Source: Butyricicoccus_B sp017886875
Lineage (GTDB): Bacteria; Bacillota; Clostridia; Oscillospirales; Butyricicoccaceae
Assembly (NCBI GenBank): GCA_963931655.1
Contig: OZ007036.1
Location: forward strand, 806,001 to 870,000
DNA: 64,000 bases
Direction: 5' to 3'
The notes beneath the pieces are model-generated. The model was given only the letters and a program-made list of their open reading frames with translations, had not been told where the DNA came from and made no database searches. Of this stretch, positions 1 through 9,100 are shown in pieces. Position 1 is the first letter of the stretch. Each line of letters starts with the position of its first letter. The translations under genes were made by a program, and so were the position numbers.

Positions 1-2
1 TT

Positions 3-311
3 GATAAAGATAATGTCAGTAGCTTACTTGCAACTAAATTAGATGCTGATTTTCTGGTTATACTAACCGCTGTTGAAAAAGTCGCTATAAACTTCGGTAA
101 ACCAAACCAAAAATGGATTTCTGAAATGTCAGTAAATGAAGCAAAACAATATATAAATGAAGGACAGTTTGCAAAGGGCTCCATGCTCCCAAAGGTTGAA
201 GCTGCTGTTTCATTTGTACAGTCTAGCAATAACAAAAAAGCTCTTATTACACTTCTTGAAAAAGCTGCTGATGGTATTGCTGGCAAAACTGGCACAGTTA
301 TTCATTCATAA
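3..311 (+). CDS. arcC: Carbamate kinase, C-terminal part (5' end outside window)
   Basis: The frame is open from the first bases of the window and ends at a TAA, giving about 102 residues. The readable segment (LDADFLVILTAVEKVAINFG near the start, FAKGSMLPKVEAAVSF, and a GIAGKTGTVIHS end) matches the C-terminal third of carbamate kinases, where GSM-PK-EAA forms part of the nucleotide site. The enzyme makes ATP from ADP and carbamoyl phosphate in the cytosol. It is followed 37 bases downstream by a permease and an M20 amidohydrolase, so it probably harvests carbamoyl phosphate from ureide or carbamoyl-amino-acid breakdown rather than from arginine deiminase. The N-terminal two thirds lie outside the window. 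Confidence 0.88.
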   Translation, partial: DKDNVSSLLATKLDADFLVILTAVEKVAINFGKPNQKWISEMSVNEAKQYINEGQFAKGSMLPKVEAAVSFVQSSNNKKALITLLEKAADGIAGKTGTVIHS

Positions 312-348
312 TTTAATACCTGTGCCAAAAAGTTAGGGAGAACATTTT

Positions 349-1959
349 ATGGATATACCAATTAACTTTTTGATGTGGGGTTTAGCGTGTTTACCAATTC
401 TCACGCTGCTTGTGCTTATGATAAAATTCCAATGGGGTGCAACTGATGCTGCCCCTATTGGTCTTATAATAACCGTTTTAACCGGTGTTATTTTCTACAA
501 AGCTGATATAAAACTTATAGCTGCCGAAAGTGCAAAAGGTATTTGGAATGCTCTTACAATACTGCTTATAGTTTTTACCGCTGTACTTATGTATCAAGTT
601 GGGCTTGAAGCAAAAGCATTTTCAGTTATTAGAAATGGTATGAGAAAACTTTTACCTAATGAGCTTTTACTGGTTTTAACTATGGGTTGGATTTTTGAAA
701 GCTTTCTTCAAGGTATAACTGGTTTTGGTGTACCTGTTGCAGTTGGTGCTCCACTGCTTATCGGTATAGGTGTAAAGCCTATGTGGGCGGTTATAATACC
801 TCTGCTTGGTCAGTCTTGGGGCAATACATTTGGTACTTTAGGTGCTGCATGGGACGCTTTAGCTATGACAACTGGACTTACTGCACAAAGTCCAGAATAT
901 CTTAAAACAGCTTTCTTTACTGCTGCTTTTATATGGTTTTGGAATATTATCGACGGTTTTGTTATATGCTGGTTCTATGGAAAAGGCAAGGCTATAAAAA
1001 AAGGCTTTCCCGCTGTTTTATGCATATCAATAATCCAAGGCGGTGGAGAATTACTGCTAACACAAATTAACACAACTATCGCATGTTTTGTTCCTGCTTG
1101 TGTTTCTCTAATTGCGGTCTTGCTTTTGAGCTGTACAAAGGCGTATAATAGCGAATGGTGTGTTAAAGACAGTCAAATTATAAACCGTGATTTTTCAGAA
1201 TGTGGCTCTGATAATTCACCAAAGGATATGAAGCTTATTGATGCTTTTGTGCCTTATATTTTATTATCTGTTATAACTCTTGTAGTGCTTGTTATTCCGC
1301 CTGTTTTTGAATTTTGTAGTCAGTTTAAACTTTCTCTTTCATTTCCAGAAACCGTTACAGGCTATGGCTTTGTAAATGCTGCTGAGCCTAACTTCTCCCC
1401 TATTAGCCCATTTACCCACGCTAGTATGTTCCTATTTATATCCTCTATTTTAGGACTTTTATACTACAAAAAGCGTAAATGGCTTAAAAAAGGCAGTGTA
1501 AACGCTATATTTATGAGAGCTGTTTCTATGACTATGCCTTCTGGTCTTGCGGTTATTGGTCTAATTATTATGTCTAAAATAATGGCTGGCACAGGTCAAA
1601 CCATTGTTTTAGCTAATGGTATCGCAAATGTTTTAGGCGGTGTATATGTAATTTTATCGCCATTTGTGGGTATGCTTGGTTCATTTATGACAGGTAGCAA
1701 TATGAGCTCTAATATTTTATTCTCAGGTTTTCAAAATGCAACTGCTAACCTATTAAATGTAGATGCATCTGTTATTTTAGGTGCTCAGTCCTCTGGTGCA
1801 TCTGTTGGTAGTGCTATTAGCCCAAGCAATATTATTTTAGGTACCACAACCGCACAGATTTTAGGAAGTGAAGGTAAAATTCTTAAAAAAATCATGGTTA
1901 TAAATGTTCCTGTAGTTATTATGATAGGTTTAATCGCTTTTGCCATAGTAAATCTGTAA
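349..1959 (+). CDS. LctP-family (L-lactate permease type) membrane transporter
   Basis: This 536-residue, very hydrophobic protein has about a dozen predicted membrane segments. The family signature region around residues 115-175 is present (ESFLQGITGFGVPVAVGAPL, then GQSWGNTFGTLGAAWDAL), as in LctP permeases (Pfam PF02652), whose usual length is 530-560. The C-terminal region with SNMSSNILF and GASVGSAISPSNI also fits. The start is preceded by GGGAGA at a good distance. Characterised LctP members import lactate or glycolate with protons. Here the gene lies between carbamate kinase and an allantoate/carbamoyl amidohydrolase, so I infer it imports a ureide or related carboxylate. The family assignment is firm, the substrate is inference. 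Confidence 0.88.
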   Translation: MDIPINFLMWGLACLPILTLLVLMIKFQWGATDAAPIGLIITVLTGVIFYKADIKLIAAESAKGIWNALTILLIVFTAVLMYQVGLEAKAFSVIRNGMRKLLPNELLLVLTMGWIFESFLQGITGFGVPVAVGAPLLIGIGVKPMWAVIIPLLGQSWGNTFGTLGAAWDALAMTTGLTAQSPEYLKTAFFTAAFIWFWNIIDGFVICWFYGKGKAIKKGFPAVLCISIIQGGGELLLTQINTTIACFVPACVSLIAVLLLSCTKAYNSEWCVKDSQIINRDFSECGSDNSPKDMKLIDAFVPYILLSVITLVVLVIPPVFEFCSQFKLSLSFPETVTGYGFVNAAEPNFSPISPFTHASMFLFISSILGLLYYKKRKWLKKGSVNAIFMRAVSMTMPSGLAVIGLIIMSKIMAGTGQTIVLANGIANVLGGVYVILSPFVGMLGSFMTGSNMSSNILFSGFQNATANLLNVDASVILGAQSSGASVGSAISPSNIILGTTTAQILGSEGKILKKIMVINVPVVIMIGLIAFAIVNL

Positions 1960-1980
1960 ACGAAAGGACATGAGCATATA

Positions 1981-2190
1981 ATGAATGAACAAAAATTCTT
2001 TAACACACGAGCTGGAAAACTAACAATAGCTTTTATAATAATAATGATTGCTTTTGCTATGATTATGATAGGACTTTATAAAGACCAAAGCATTTTATAC
2101 ACATTAGGTTTTATTATGATTGCTATTGCAATGCTATATTCTCCAGTTAAAACTCATATTTATGATAAACTAGGAAAGCGAGATAGATAA
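1981..2190 (+). CDS. Small two-helix membrane protein of unknown function
   Basis: This 69-residue protein has two hydrophobic segments, roughly residues 14-32 and 38-55, with a short polar loop (LYKDQSI) and a basic C-terminus ending KLGKRDR, which suggests a cytoplasmic tail. A Shine-Dalgarno (AAAGGA) precedes the ATG. It sits 21 bases after the LctP-type permease, and its stop abuts the ATG of the next gene, so it is part of the same transcript. I do not recognise the family. The position suggests an accessory subunit of the transporter or merely a conserved neighbour. No function is claimed. Confidence 0.75.
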   Translation: MNEQKFFNTRAGKLTIAFIIIMIAFAMIMIGLYKDQSILYTLGFIMIAIAMLYSPVKTHIYDKLGKRDR

Positions 2191-3426
2191 ATGAACAAAG
2201 AGCTAATGACAAAAAGAATTGCTGAAAATCTCGAACATTTAAAGCAGTTTACTGCAACACCAAATAAAGGCTGTACACGTTTACCATTTACTAAAGAAGC
2301 TAGACAGGCGGCTGATTATCTTAAAACAATAATGAAAGAAGCAGGTCTTGAAGTTAAGGAAGATGAAGCGGGCAATGTGTTCGGTTTTATTTATGGCTCA
2401 GACACTTCCCTACCTTGCGTTATGATGGGTTCACATTTTGACTCTGTTGTAAATGGTGGCGATTACGATGGTATAGCTGGTGTTATTTGTGCTATTGAAG
2501 TTGCAAGACAGCTAAAAAATACAAATCCTAAGCGTACTTTTGTTGCTGCTGCTTTCTGTGATGAAGAAGGTATGCGTTTTGGTACAGGTTATTTTGGTTC
2601 TGGTGCTATTCTTGGCAATCGCACACCTGAATATTGTCGCACATTTACAGATAAAAATGATGTAAGTATTTATGATGCTATGCTTGAATATGGTCTTGAC
2701 CCTGAGAAAATTGAAAATGCTAAATGGAAAGATAACTCAATAGGATATTTTATTGAAGCTCATATTGAACAAGGCCCTGTTTTACATGCTGAAAACACAC
2801 AAATTGGTCTTGTAGATTGTATTGTTGGTATTGATAGATATATGGTAACTGTTCACGGGCGTTCTGACCACGCAGGTACAACACCTATGAATATGCGTCT
2901 TGATGCGGTAGACGCAGCAACTAAAGTTATATCAAAAATCGCTGATTGGGCAAGAGAAACTGATGATGGTAGTGTTGCAACTGTAGGCTATATTAAAACC
3001 ATTCCTGGCGGAATGAATATTGTAGCTGAAGCTTGTGAATTTACTGTTGATATTCGCTCTCGTAATATAGAAAATTTAGAGAAAATTTCAGCTAAACTGC
3101 ATGATGCATTAGAGCATGAAGTTAAAGCTATGGGTGGCAGTTTTGATATACAAAATAAACTTGCAATTACACCTGTTAATCTTGATAAATCTATGCTACA
3201 CATGATGGAGGAAAGCTGTAAAAATCATAATTTCAGTTATCGTTATATGCATAGTGGTGCGGGTCATGATGCTCTTGAAATAGGTCAAGTTATTCCTACT
3301 GCTATGCTATTTGTGCCGAGTAAAGATGGCAGAAGTCATTGTATGGTTGAACATACTGAATACTCTCATTTTGGTAATGCCGCTTTAATTATGACAGAAC
3401 TCGCTGAAAAACTAACTTCAAATTAA
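2191..3426 (+). CDS. M20-family Zn-dependent amidohydrolase (allantoate / N-carbamoyl-amino-acid hydrolase type)
   Basis: At 411 residues it has the usual length of the AllC/HyuC/UPB branch of peptidase family M20. Metal-site motifs are intact: GSHFDSVVNGGDYDG near residue 82 (His and Asp ligands), the EEG of CDEEGMRFG near 126, EAHIEQGPVLH near 190, and a C-terminal GHDA plus HTEYSHF. The family removes carbamoyl or ureido groups from allantoate, ureidoglycolate or N-carbamoyl amino acids in the cytosol, using two divalent metals. The ATG directly follows the stop of the 69-aa gene. With carbamate kinase upstream and PucR downstream, purine-ureide catabolism is the best guess. The exact substrate cannot be read from sequence. 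Confidence 0.87.
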   Translation: MNKELMTKRIAENLEHLKQFTATPNKGCTRLPFTKEARQAADYLKTIMKEAGLEVKEDEAGNVFGFIYGSDTSLPCVMMGSHFDSVVNGGDYDGIAGVICAIEVARQLKNTNPKRTFVAAAFCDEEGMRFGTGYFGSGAILGNRTPEYCRTFTDKNDVSIYDAMLEYGLDPEKIENAKWKDNSIGYFIEAHIEQGPVLHAENTQIGLVDCIVGIDRYMVTVHGRSDHAGTTPMNMRLDAVDAATKVISKIADWARETDDGSVATVGYIKTIPGGMNIVAEACEFTVDIRSRNIENLEKISAKLHDALEHEVKAMGGSFDIQNKLAITPVNLDKSMLHMMEESCKNHNFSYRYMHSGAGHDALEIGQVIPTAMLFVPSKDGRSHCMVEHTEYSHFGNAALIMTELAEKLTSN

Positions 3427-3433
3427 AAAACTT

Positions 3434-3462
3434 ATGCACCACAGGTTTTTTCTGTGGTGCAT
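3434..3462 (+). other. Perfect 11-bp hairpin between the amidohydrolase and pucR genes
   Basis: Arms ATGCACCACAG and CTGTGGTGCAT enclose a 7-base loop beginning 8 bases after the amidohydrolase stop. Only three T residues follow, so it is either a weak intrinsic terminator or an mRNA-stabilising intercistronic hairpin. It overlaps the upstream GTG that could extend the next reading frame, which argues against that GTG as a start. Confidence 0.6.
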
Positions 3463-3495
3463 TTAAGTTATAATGAAATTAAAGAAGGTGAAAAA

Positions 3496-5115
3496 ATGAG
3501 TTTTACTATAAAAGATTTGCTCGAAAGCAAAGAATTTTCAGATATGAAGCTTATAGCAGGTCAAAATCATAAAAAAAACGAAATAAAAGGCGTTACTATA
3601 ATTGAAGCCCCTGATATAATGCATTTTATTCAAGGCGGTGAATTACTGCTTACAGGACTTTATGCTTTTAAAAGCTGTTCTATAGCTGAGTTTCAAAGCT
3701 ATTTACAAGAGATTAAAACAATAAGCGGTATAATTATTAAAAAAGGTAGAATAGTTAAGGACGCTGAAACCAAAATAAAAATGCTTGAAGAATATGCAAA
3801 TGAACACGGTCTACCTTTAATTGAAGTACCATTTGAAATATCATTTCAAAAAATTATGTCCTTTGTTATGGAGCGTATTTTTAATGAAGAAGTTACACAT
3901 CTTAAATATTTTAAAACTACACATGATAACTTCACCGCTTTAACTTTATCATCACACCAAAGAGAACACCCTATCAAAGATATTATTGATATGCTTAACA
4001 AACTTATTCGCAATCCTGTTGCATTATATGATAGAAATTTTAATTGTTATGCTGCTGCAAATGATGAATTTTCTGAATTTCATTTATCTAAAAATGCTAA
4101 ACCCTTTAATGCTGGTATGCTGACAAAATATAAATATCTAAAACAAAATAATCAATATATCATAGAATTAAATCTCACTGATAAAATGTATCTTGTTATA
4201 ACAGAAACAGCATCTAAATTTGAGTCACTTGACTGTATTGCTATTGAAAATGCTATAATCGCTTTACAATATGAATTTTCAAGAAAACAAGCTATTGCTG
4301 AACTTGAAAAGAAATACCAAAATGATATTTTTAACAACCTTTTAAATGGTAAAATTATATCTTATGCTGAGCTTAAACGCAATATAGAGCTTTTAAATAT
4401 GGATTTCAATGGATTTTATAGGGTTTTAGTTTTTGGTCTTGAATATCAAGGAAGAAAAAATATAAATCAAACACTTTATAATATGACTGATGTTGAAAAT
4501 TCTATTTTACAATACTCACCTGATGTTAAAATATATCGTGATATGGATAAAATCGTTGTTATACAGCCTATAAATCATGAACAAACACAACTTGAATGTA
4601 AACAATATATAAGTGAGTTAAAACAATTTGTTGAACAACAAAACACAAAATTATTAATTAAAATTGGTGTTGGTAAAATGGTTCATGGTATTACTCATAT
4701 AAAAGCCTCTTATTGTGAAGCTCAAGATGCATTATCATTTATACATATAATGGACGGTTTTTCTGATAATTCGGATATACTTTTATTTTCTGAACTTGGT
4801 ATATTCAAACTTTTATGTCAAGAAACAAATCCAAATGTACTTATTGAATATATTCCTGAGTCCTTGCAGAAGCTTTATAATTATAAAAAATCTCAGCAAA
4901 AAGAACTTATAACAACTCTTAAAACCTATTTAAATTTTAATCAAAATTTATCTAAAACTGCACAAAGCTTATATGTTCATTATAAAACTGTTGCATATAG
5001 AATAGATAAAATAAGTGAGATTACTGGAATGGATTTTGATAATCCTAATGAGATGTTAGAAGTTAGAATTGGACTTATAATTTATCAAATGTTAGAAAAA
5101 TATAATAATAAGTGA
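3496..5115 (+). CDS. PucR-family transcriptional regulator
   Basis: The frame can be opened at a GTG 42 bases earlier, but the ATG used here follows an AGAAGGTG ribosome site, and the earlier GTG lies within a hairpin. The 539-residue protein has an N-terminal PucR-type ligand domain (about 10-125, with IIEAPDI and GGELLLTG), a central divergent GGDEF-like CdaR region, and a C-terminal PucR/CdaR helix-turn-helix (about 470-525, LNFNQNLSKTAQSLYVHYKTV followed by YRIDKI). Members control purine, allantoin or sugar-diacid use. As the next gene after the amidohydrolase it probably regulates the ureide cluster. The effector is unknown. Confidence 0.88.
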   Translation: MSFTIKDLLESKEFSDMKLIAGQNHKKNEIKGVTIIEAPDIMHFIQGGELLLTGLYAFKSCSIAEFQSYLQEIKTISGIIIKKGRIVKDAETKIKMLEEYANEHGLPLIEVPFEISFQKIMSFVMERIFNEEVTHLKYFKTTHDNFTALTLSSHQREHPIKDIIDMLNKLIRNPVALYDRNFNCYAAANDEFSEFHLSKNAKPFNAGMLTKYKYLKQNNQYIIELNLTDKMYLVITETASKFESLDCIAIENAIIALQYEFSRKQAIAELEKKYQNDIFNNLLNGKIISYAELKRNIELLNMDFNGFYRVLVFGLEYQGRKNINQTLYNMTDVENSILQYSPDVKIYRDMDKIVVIQPINHEQTQLECKQYISELKQFVEQQNTKLLIKIGVGKMVHGITHIKASYCEAQDALSFIHIMDGFSDNSDILLFSELGIFKLLCQETNPNVLIEYIPESLQKLYNYKKSQQKELITTLKTYLNFNQNLSKTAQSLYVHYKTVAYRIDKISEITGMDFDNPNEMLEVRIGLIIYQMLEKYNNK

Positions 5116-5124
5116 TGTGATAAT

Positions 5125-5922
5125 ATGAATTTTAATAATGCTACAATTTATAAAAAAAATGATATACCGCAAAAAGCTGTTATTTTATATTTTCATGGTG
5201 GCGGTTTAGTTTATGGCTCAAGAGAAGATTTACCAGATTTTCATATTGAAACACTTACAAATGCAGGTTTTACTATAATCGCTTTTGATTATCCGCTTGC
5301 ACCTGAAAGCAAAATTGATATTATACTATCTGATGTTATAAATTCAATAGAAAATTTTATATCAAATAATGATAATTTGCCTTATTTTTTATGGGGCAGG
5401 TCTGCTGGTGCTTATCTTTGTTTACTTGCAGCCTCTAAAAAACTATCTAAAGCACCAAATGGTATTTTATCTTATTATGGATATGGTTTTTTAACTAGAG
5501 ATTGGTTTGAAACTCCTTCTAGTTATTATAATACCTTACCTAAAGTAAATGAAAACTGTCTTGATGTTTGCAAAGATAATATTTGCACAAGCGGTTCACT
5601 TGATAGCCGATACAGTATATATGTTTATGCCAGACAAACTGGTAAATGGAAAAATCTATTCTATGAAGGCAGAGAAAAATTTTTCTTTTTAGATTATTCG
5701 CTTGCCCTTTGTGAAAACTTGCCTTGTCCTGTGTTTTTCACTCATAGTATAAATGATAATGATGTATCTTATAATGAATTTAAAGAGCTTTCTTCCCGTT
5801 TTAAAGGCACAACTTATATAGTATCTGAACCAATGCACGATTTTGATAGAAATACTGATTGTGATGCCACTAAAAAATTGCTTGAAAAAACTATAGAATT
5901 TTTAACATATAATCTTAGATAA
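5125..5922 (+). CDS. Alpha/beta hydrolase (esterase-like)
   Basis: This 265-residue protein has the oxyanion-hole motif HGGG at residues 24-27 and a nucleophile elbow GRSAG with Ser93. A late Asp region (SINDNDVSY) and a C-terminal His (PMHDFD) could complete the triad. The layout matches the HSL-type carboxylesterase fold (alpha/beta hydrolase 3). No signal peptide is present, so it is cytosolic. It begins 9 bases after the PucR stop and is the last gene before a strong terminator, so it is co-transcribed with the regulator. The substrate is unknown. It could remove an ester or amide related to the cluster's ureide, which is inference only. Confidence 0.75.
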   Translation: MNFNNATIYKKNDIPQKAVILYFHGGGLVYGSREDLPDFHIETLTNAGFTIIAFDYPLAPESKIDIILSDVINSIENFISNNDNLPYFLWGRSAGAYLCLLAASKKLSKAPNGILSYYGYGFLTRDWFETPSSYYNTLPKVNENCLDVCKDNICTSGSLDSRYSIYVYARQTGKWKNLFYEGREKFFFLDYSLALCENLPCPVFFTHSINDNDVSYNEFKELSSRFKGTTYIVSEPMHDFDRNTDCDATKKLLEKTIEFLTYNLR

Positions 5923-5931
5923 AAAAATTTA

Positions 5932-5960
5932 ACCGACCTAAAAACTTAGGTCGGTATTTT
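5932..5960 (+). terminator. Intrinsic terminator after the ureide cluster
   Basis: Arms ACCGACCTAA and TTAGGTCGGT with a 4-base loop are preceded by an A-run and followed by ATTTTATT. The hairpin starts 10 bases after the hydrolase stop and closes the pucR-hydrolase transcript. Confidence 0.85.
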
Positions 5961-6028
5961 ATTGCTTATATTTTCTTATACATAATCAAAATGATTTATC
6001 AGGAATATTCAACAGTCTGGCAATATTA

Positions 6029-6057
6029 TTGAAATGGTATTTAATTAGATATATAAT
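6029..6057 (+). promoter_or_regulatory. Probable sigma-A promoter of the large SLH protein gene
   Basis: TTGAAA and TATAAT are separated by exactly 17 bases. The predicted start leaves an AT-rich leader of about 125 bases before the GGGAGCT ribosome site of the SLH gene. The remaining intergenic bases hold the upstream terminator and no ORF. Confidence 0.6.
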
Positions 6058-6187
6058 TGAATAAATGGTGATATTATCCTTTTATTGTGTGTAATTTAAT
6101 AATTTTACCCAATAATTATATTTTAAAATTGTTATATTCGCCAAATAAAAGAGATTTCACCAAAAAAATAAGGGAGCTGAATATTCT

Positions 6188-9100
6188 ATGAAAAATCTCA
6201 AACTAACATCTATCCTATTTGCTTGTCTATTGTTTATATGTCAAGTAATAACTGCATTTGCAGCCGAAAACTTTGACAATCATTGGGCATCACAAGCACT
6301 AAACACATGGCAAAACTATGGTATTATTAGTGTTGATGAAAATGGAAATCTTAACCCAGATAATACTATCACCCGTGCAGAGTTTGCCAATCTTCTTAAT
6401 AATATGATGGAATATCAAGTTAAAGCGGAAAATAATTTTGTTGACCTTTCTAATACTTGGTATACTGATGCAATGCTTAGTGCAAATGCTGCGGGTATAA
6501 TTAAAGGTTATGAAGATGGTTATATAAAACCTAATGCAAATATCACTCGACAAGAAGCAGTTGTTATGTTTGCTCGTCTACTTGATTTAGATGTAGATAA
6601 TGCACCAACTGCAACCTACAGTGATATTTCTTCTGTTAGTGATTGGGCACTTTCAGCAGTTAATGCAATGACTGAAAAAAATTATATTTGTGGATATAAT
6701 AACATTTTACGTCCAACTGATAGTATTACCCGTGCGGAAGTTGTTACAATAATTAACAATATTTTCGCATCTTATATTTATGATAGCGGTACATATACAA
6801 AAGATATTGCAGGTTCTGCAATTATCAGTACAGACAATGTCACTATCAAAAATACAACTATTAGTGATGACCTAATCATTACTGAAGGTGTAAATACAGG
6901 TCATATTGAACTTGATAATGTAACAGTTAATGGTAGACTGATTATTCATGGTGGTGGTGAAAACTCTGTTATCATTAAAGGCAATTCTAAAATTGAAAAT
7001 GTTTTTGTTGCTAGTCAGCAAGGCATAGTTAATATATCTGTGCAAGATAACGCCAAAGTTTCTAAAATTTCAGTAGATGATAACTCTGATACTGTAAAGA
7101 TTGACGGTTCAGTTGACACAATTTCTATTGATAGTATAGATACATCGGTTGAAGTTACTGGTACTATTGACACAATTTTAGTATCTAAAACCGCAAATTC
7201 TTCAAAGCTAAATATAGCAAAAACTGCAACAGTTGAAAATATATCAATCAATGCAAATGATGTAGCAGTTTATATTTCTGGTACAGTAAAAAATATATCT
7301 GTTTCTGGCTCTAATGTATCAATCTACACCACAAAAGGTGCAAAGATAGAATTAGTTGTCACCTCTGGCTTAAACACAAGCATTTCTGGTGATGGTACTG
7401 TAAAAAATGTAAAAGCTATTGAAAGTTCTACTGGTACCAAGGTTGAAACTAATAACACAAATATTGAAAACAACAGTTCTAGCGATGTTACCATAAGTGA
7501 TGGAAGTGTTATAAAGCCTAATGAAAATGGTAACAGTTCTGGCAGTTCCAACAGTGGTAACTCTGGTGGTTCTAGTGGTGGCTCTAGTAGTTCTGGCGGT
7601 GGCAATGATGGTTCCGGTGATGGCGATGATGGTTCCGGTGATGGCGACGATGGTTCCGGTGACGGTGACGATGGTTCTGGTGATGGTGACGACGGCTCTG
7701 GTGACGGTGACGATGGTTCTGACGACGGCGACGACGGTTCCGGTGACGGTGACGATGGCTCTGGTGATGGTGACGATGGTTCTGGCGACGGCGACGATGG
7801 TTCTGGTGACGGTGATAATGATAATACAACTTCTGCTACTGTTAACAATCTAACTCAGCTAGAAACCGCTTTAAATGATATCAACATTAAAACAATCACT
7901 ATAAATGGTGATATTAAAATTGGCTCTGCGGAAATTCCTACTGAAAATTTTGCTTCTTCAACATTAAATGTTAATAAAATTGCAATCACAAAAGAAATTA
8001 CCATTCCTGAAGATAAAAATGTAACCATTTCTCAAAATGCTAAAATGATTATTGCACCAGATGGATTATTGACTTCAAATGGAATTCTAACTGTAGACGG
8101 TAGCCTTTATGTATACACATCTGGAAATGAAAGAACTACTCTTAGTGATACAACTATAAATGGTGAGCTTAATATTTATGATGAATATTGTAATGATAGT
8201 AGTGAAGCTAATCTTGAATGTGATACCACAACTGTAAATATTGTAGCTGGTAAAACTATAACTGTTAATGGCATTGTATCAGGTAATATTGAAGGTATGA
8301 TAGCTAATAAATTTTCCATAGATGCCATATATGACTCACTTTCTAAGATGGTAATTAGTTCCAATGGTACTGTAAATAGTTTACCAAATGGAACAACATA
8401 TGCATGGTTTGCAGAGAGTGATGAACCTCAAATTGGTGATTTTGAAACTGCTAATCAATCTGGTTGGTTTAAGTGTACACAACAGTCTGTAAATATTCGT
8501 CCTGAAGGAGCTGGAAAGCCTGATAGTGAAATTACTGGCAACTTTGACTATCCAGCAGTATATACAGCCGCAGGCGTAGACTACTCAAAGCTTAATACTA
8601 ACTACACATTTACTGTGGATTTGGACAAACTATATGCTATGGAAAATGGAGATGAGAACTCCAAAAGAGATTTAGAACAGCTTGTACAAAACGGTGCAAT
8701 GTTTGTAGGTTTGCAGATGGAGCACCCTAGTTATGATAATATTGCATATATTAGTGTTTATCAGCCTGAAAGGTTTGAACTAACTAGAAAGTTTGACTAT
8801 ACTTTAAATACAGATTATACTGAAAATACTAACTATAATATTGTAAATGGTCAATATATCTACTATATGAATGCTGCTTATCTTGACGCATCTGTTGATA
8901 TGGGAGTAACTCAACTCGGAAGCAATCTCATCACACAGTTACTAATTTGGAAAGATACAGCTGGAAATATTGTTGAAATAACATATCTTACTGTAGAAAG
9001 TACAAATATACCTGCTAAAACAGCATGGATATCTGCTAATATTCAGCTAGACAAAGCTTTAAATGACACTAATGTTACTGAAATTAATATTACAACTGGC

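Noticed and set aside
1785..2006. Minus-strand 73-aa hydrophobic ORF
   Set aside because: It is a shadow of the end of the permease gene, with no ribosome site or neighbours on that strand.
3454..3495. N-terminal GTG extension of pucR
   Set aside because: The GTG lies in the 3' arm of a hairpin without a ribosome site; the downstream ATG has AGAAGGTG at the right distance.
1031..3660. Near-identical DNA encoding QGGGELLLT in the permease and QGGELLLT in PucR
   Set aside because: The match is about 25 bases with an internal 3-base difference and no extension on either side, within two unrelated folds; treated as coincidence.
7607..7816. CRISPR-like array
   Set aside because: Repeats are 21 bp, contiguous without spacers and in frame with a protein; no cas genes.
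7324..7853. Long open frames on both strands over the SLH repeat, including a Pro/Ser/Glu repeat protein on the minus strand
   Set aside because: They are shadows of the 21-bp repeat, which contains no stop in several frames. They lack ribosome sites, and the sense frame is part of a coherent SLH protein.
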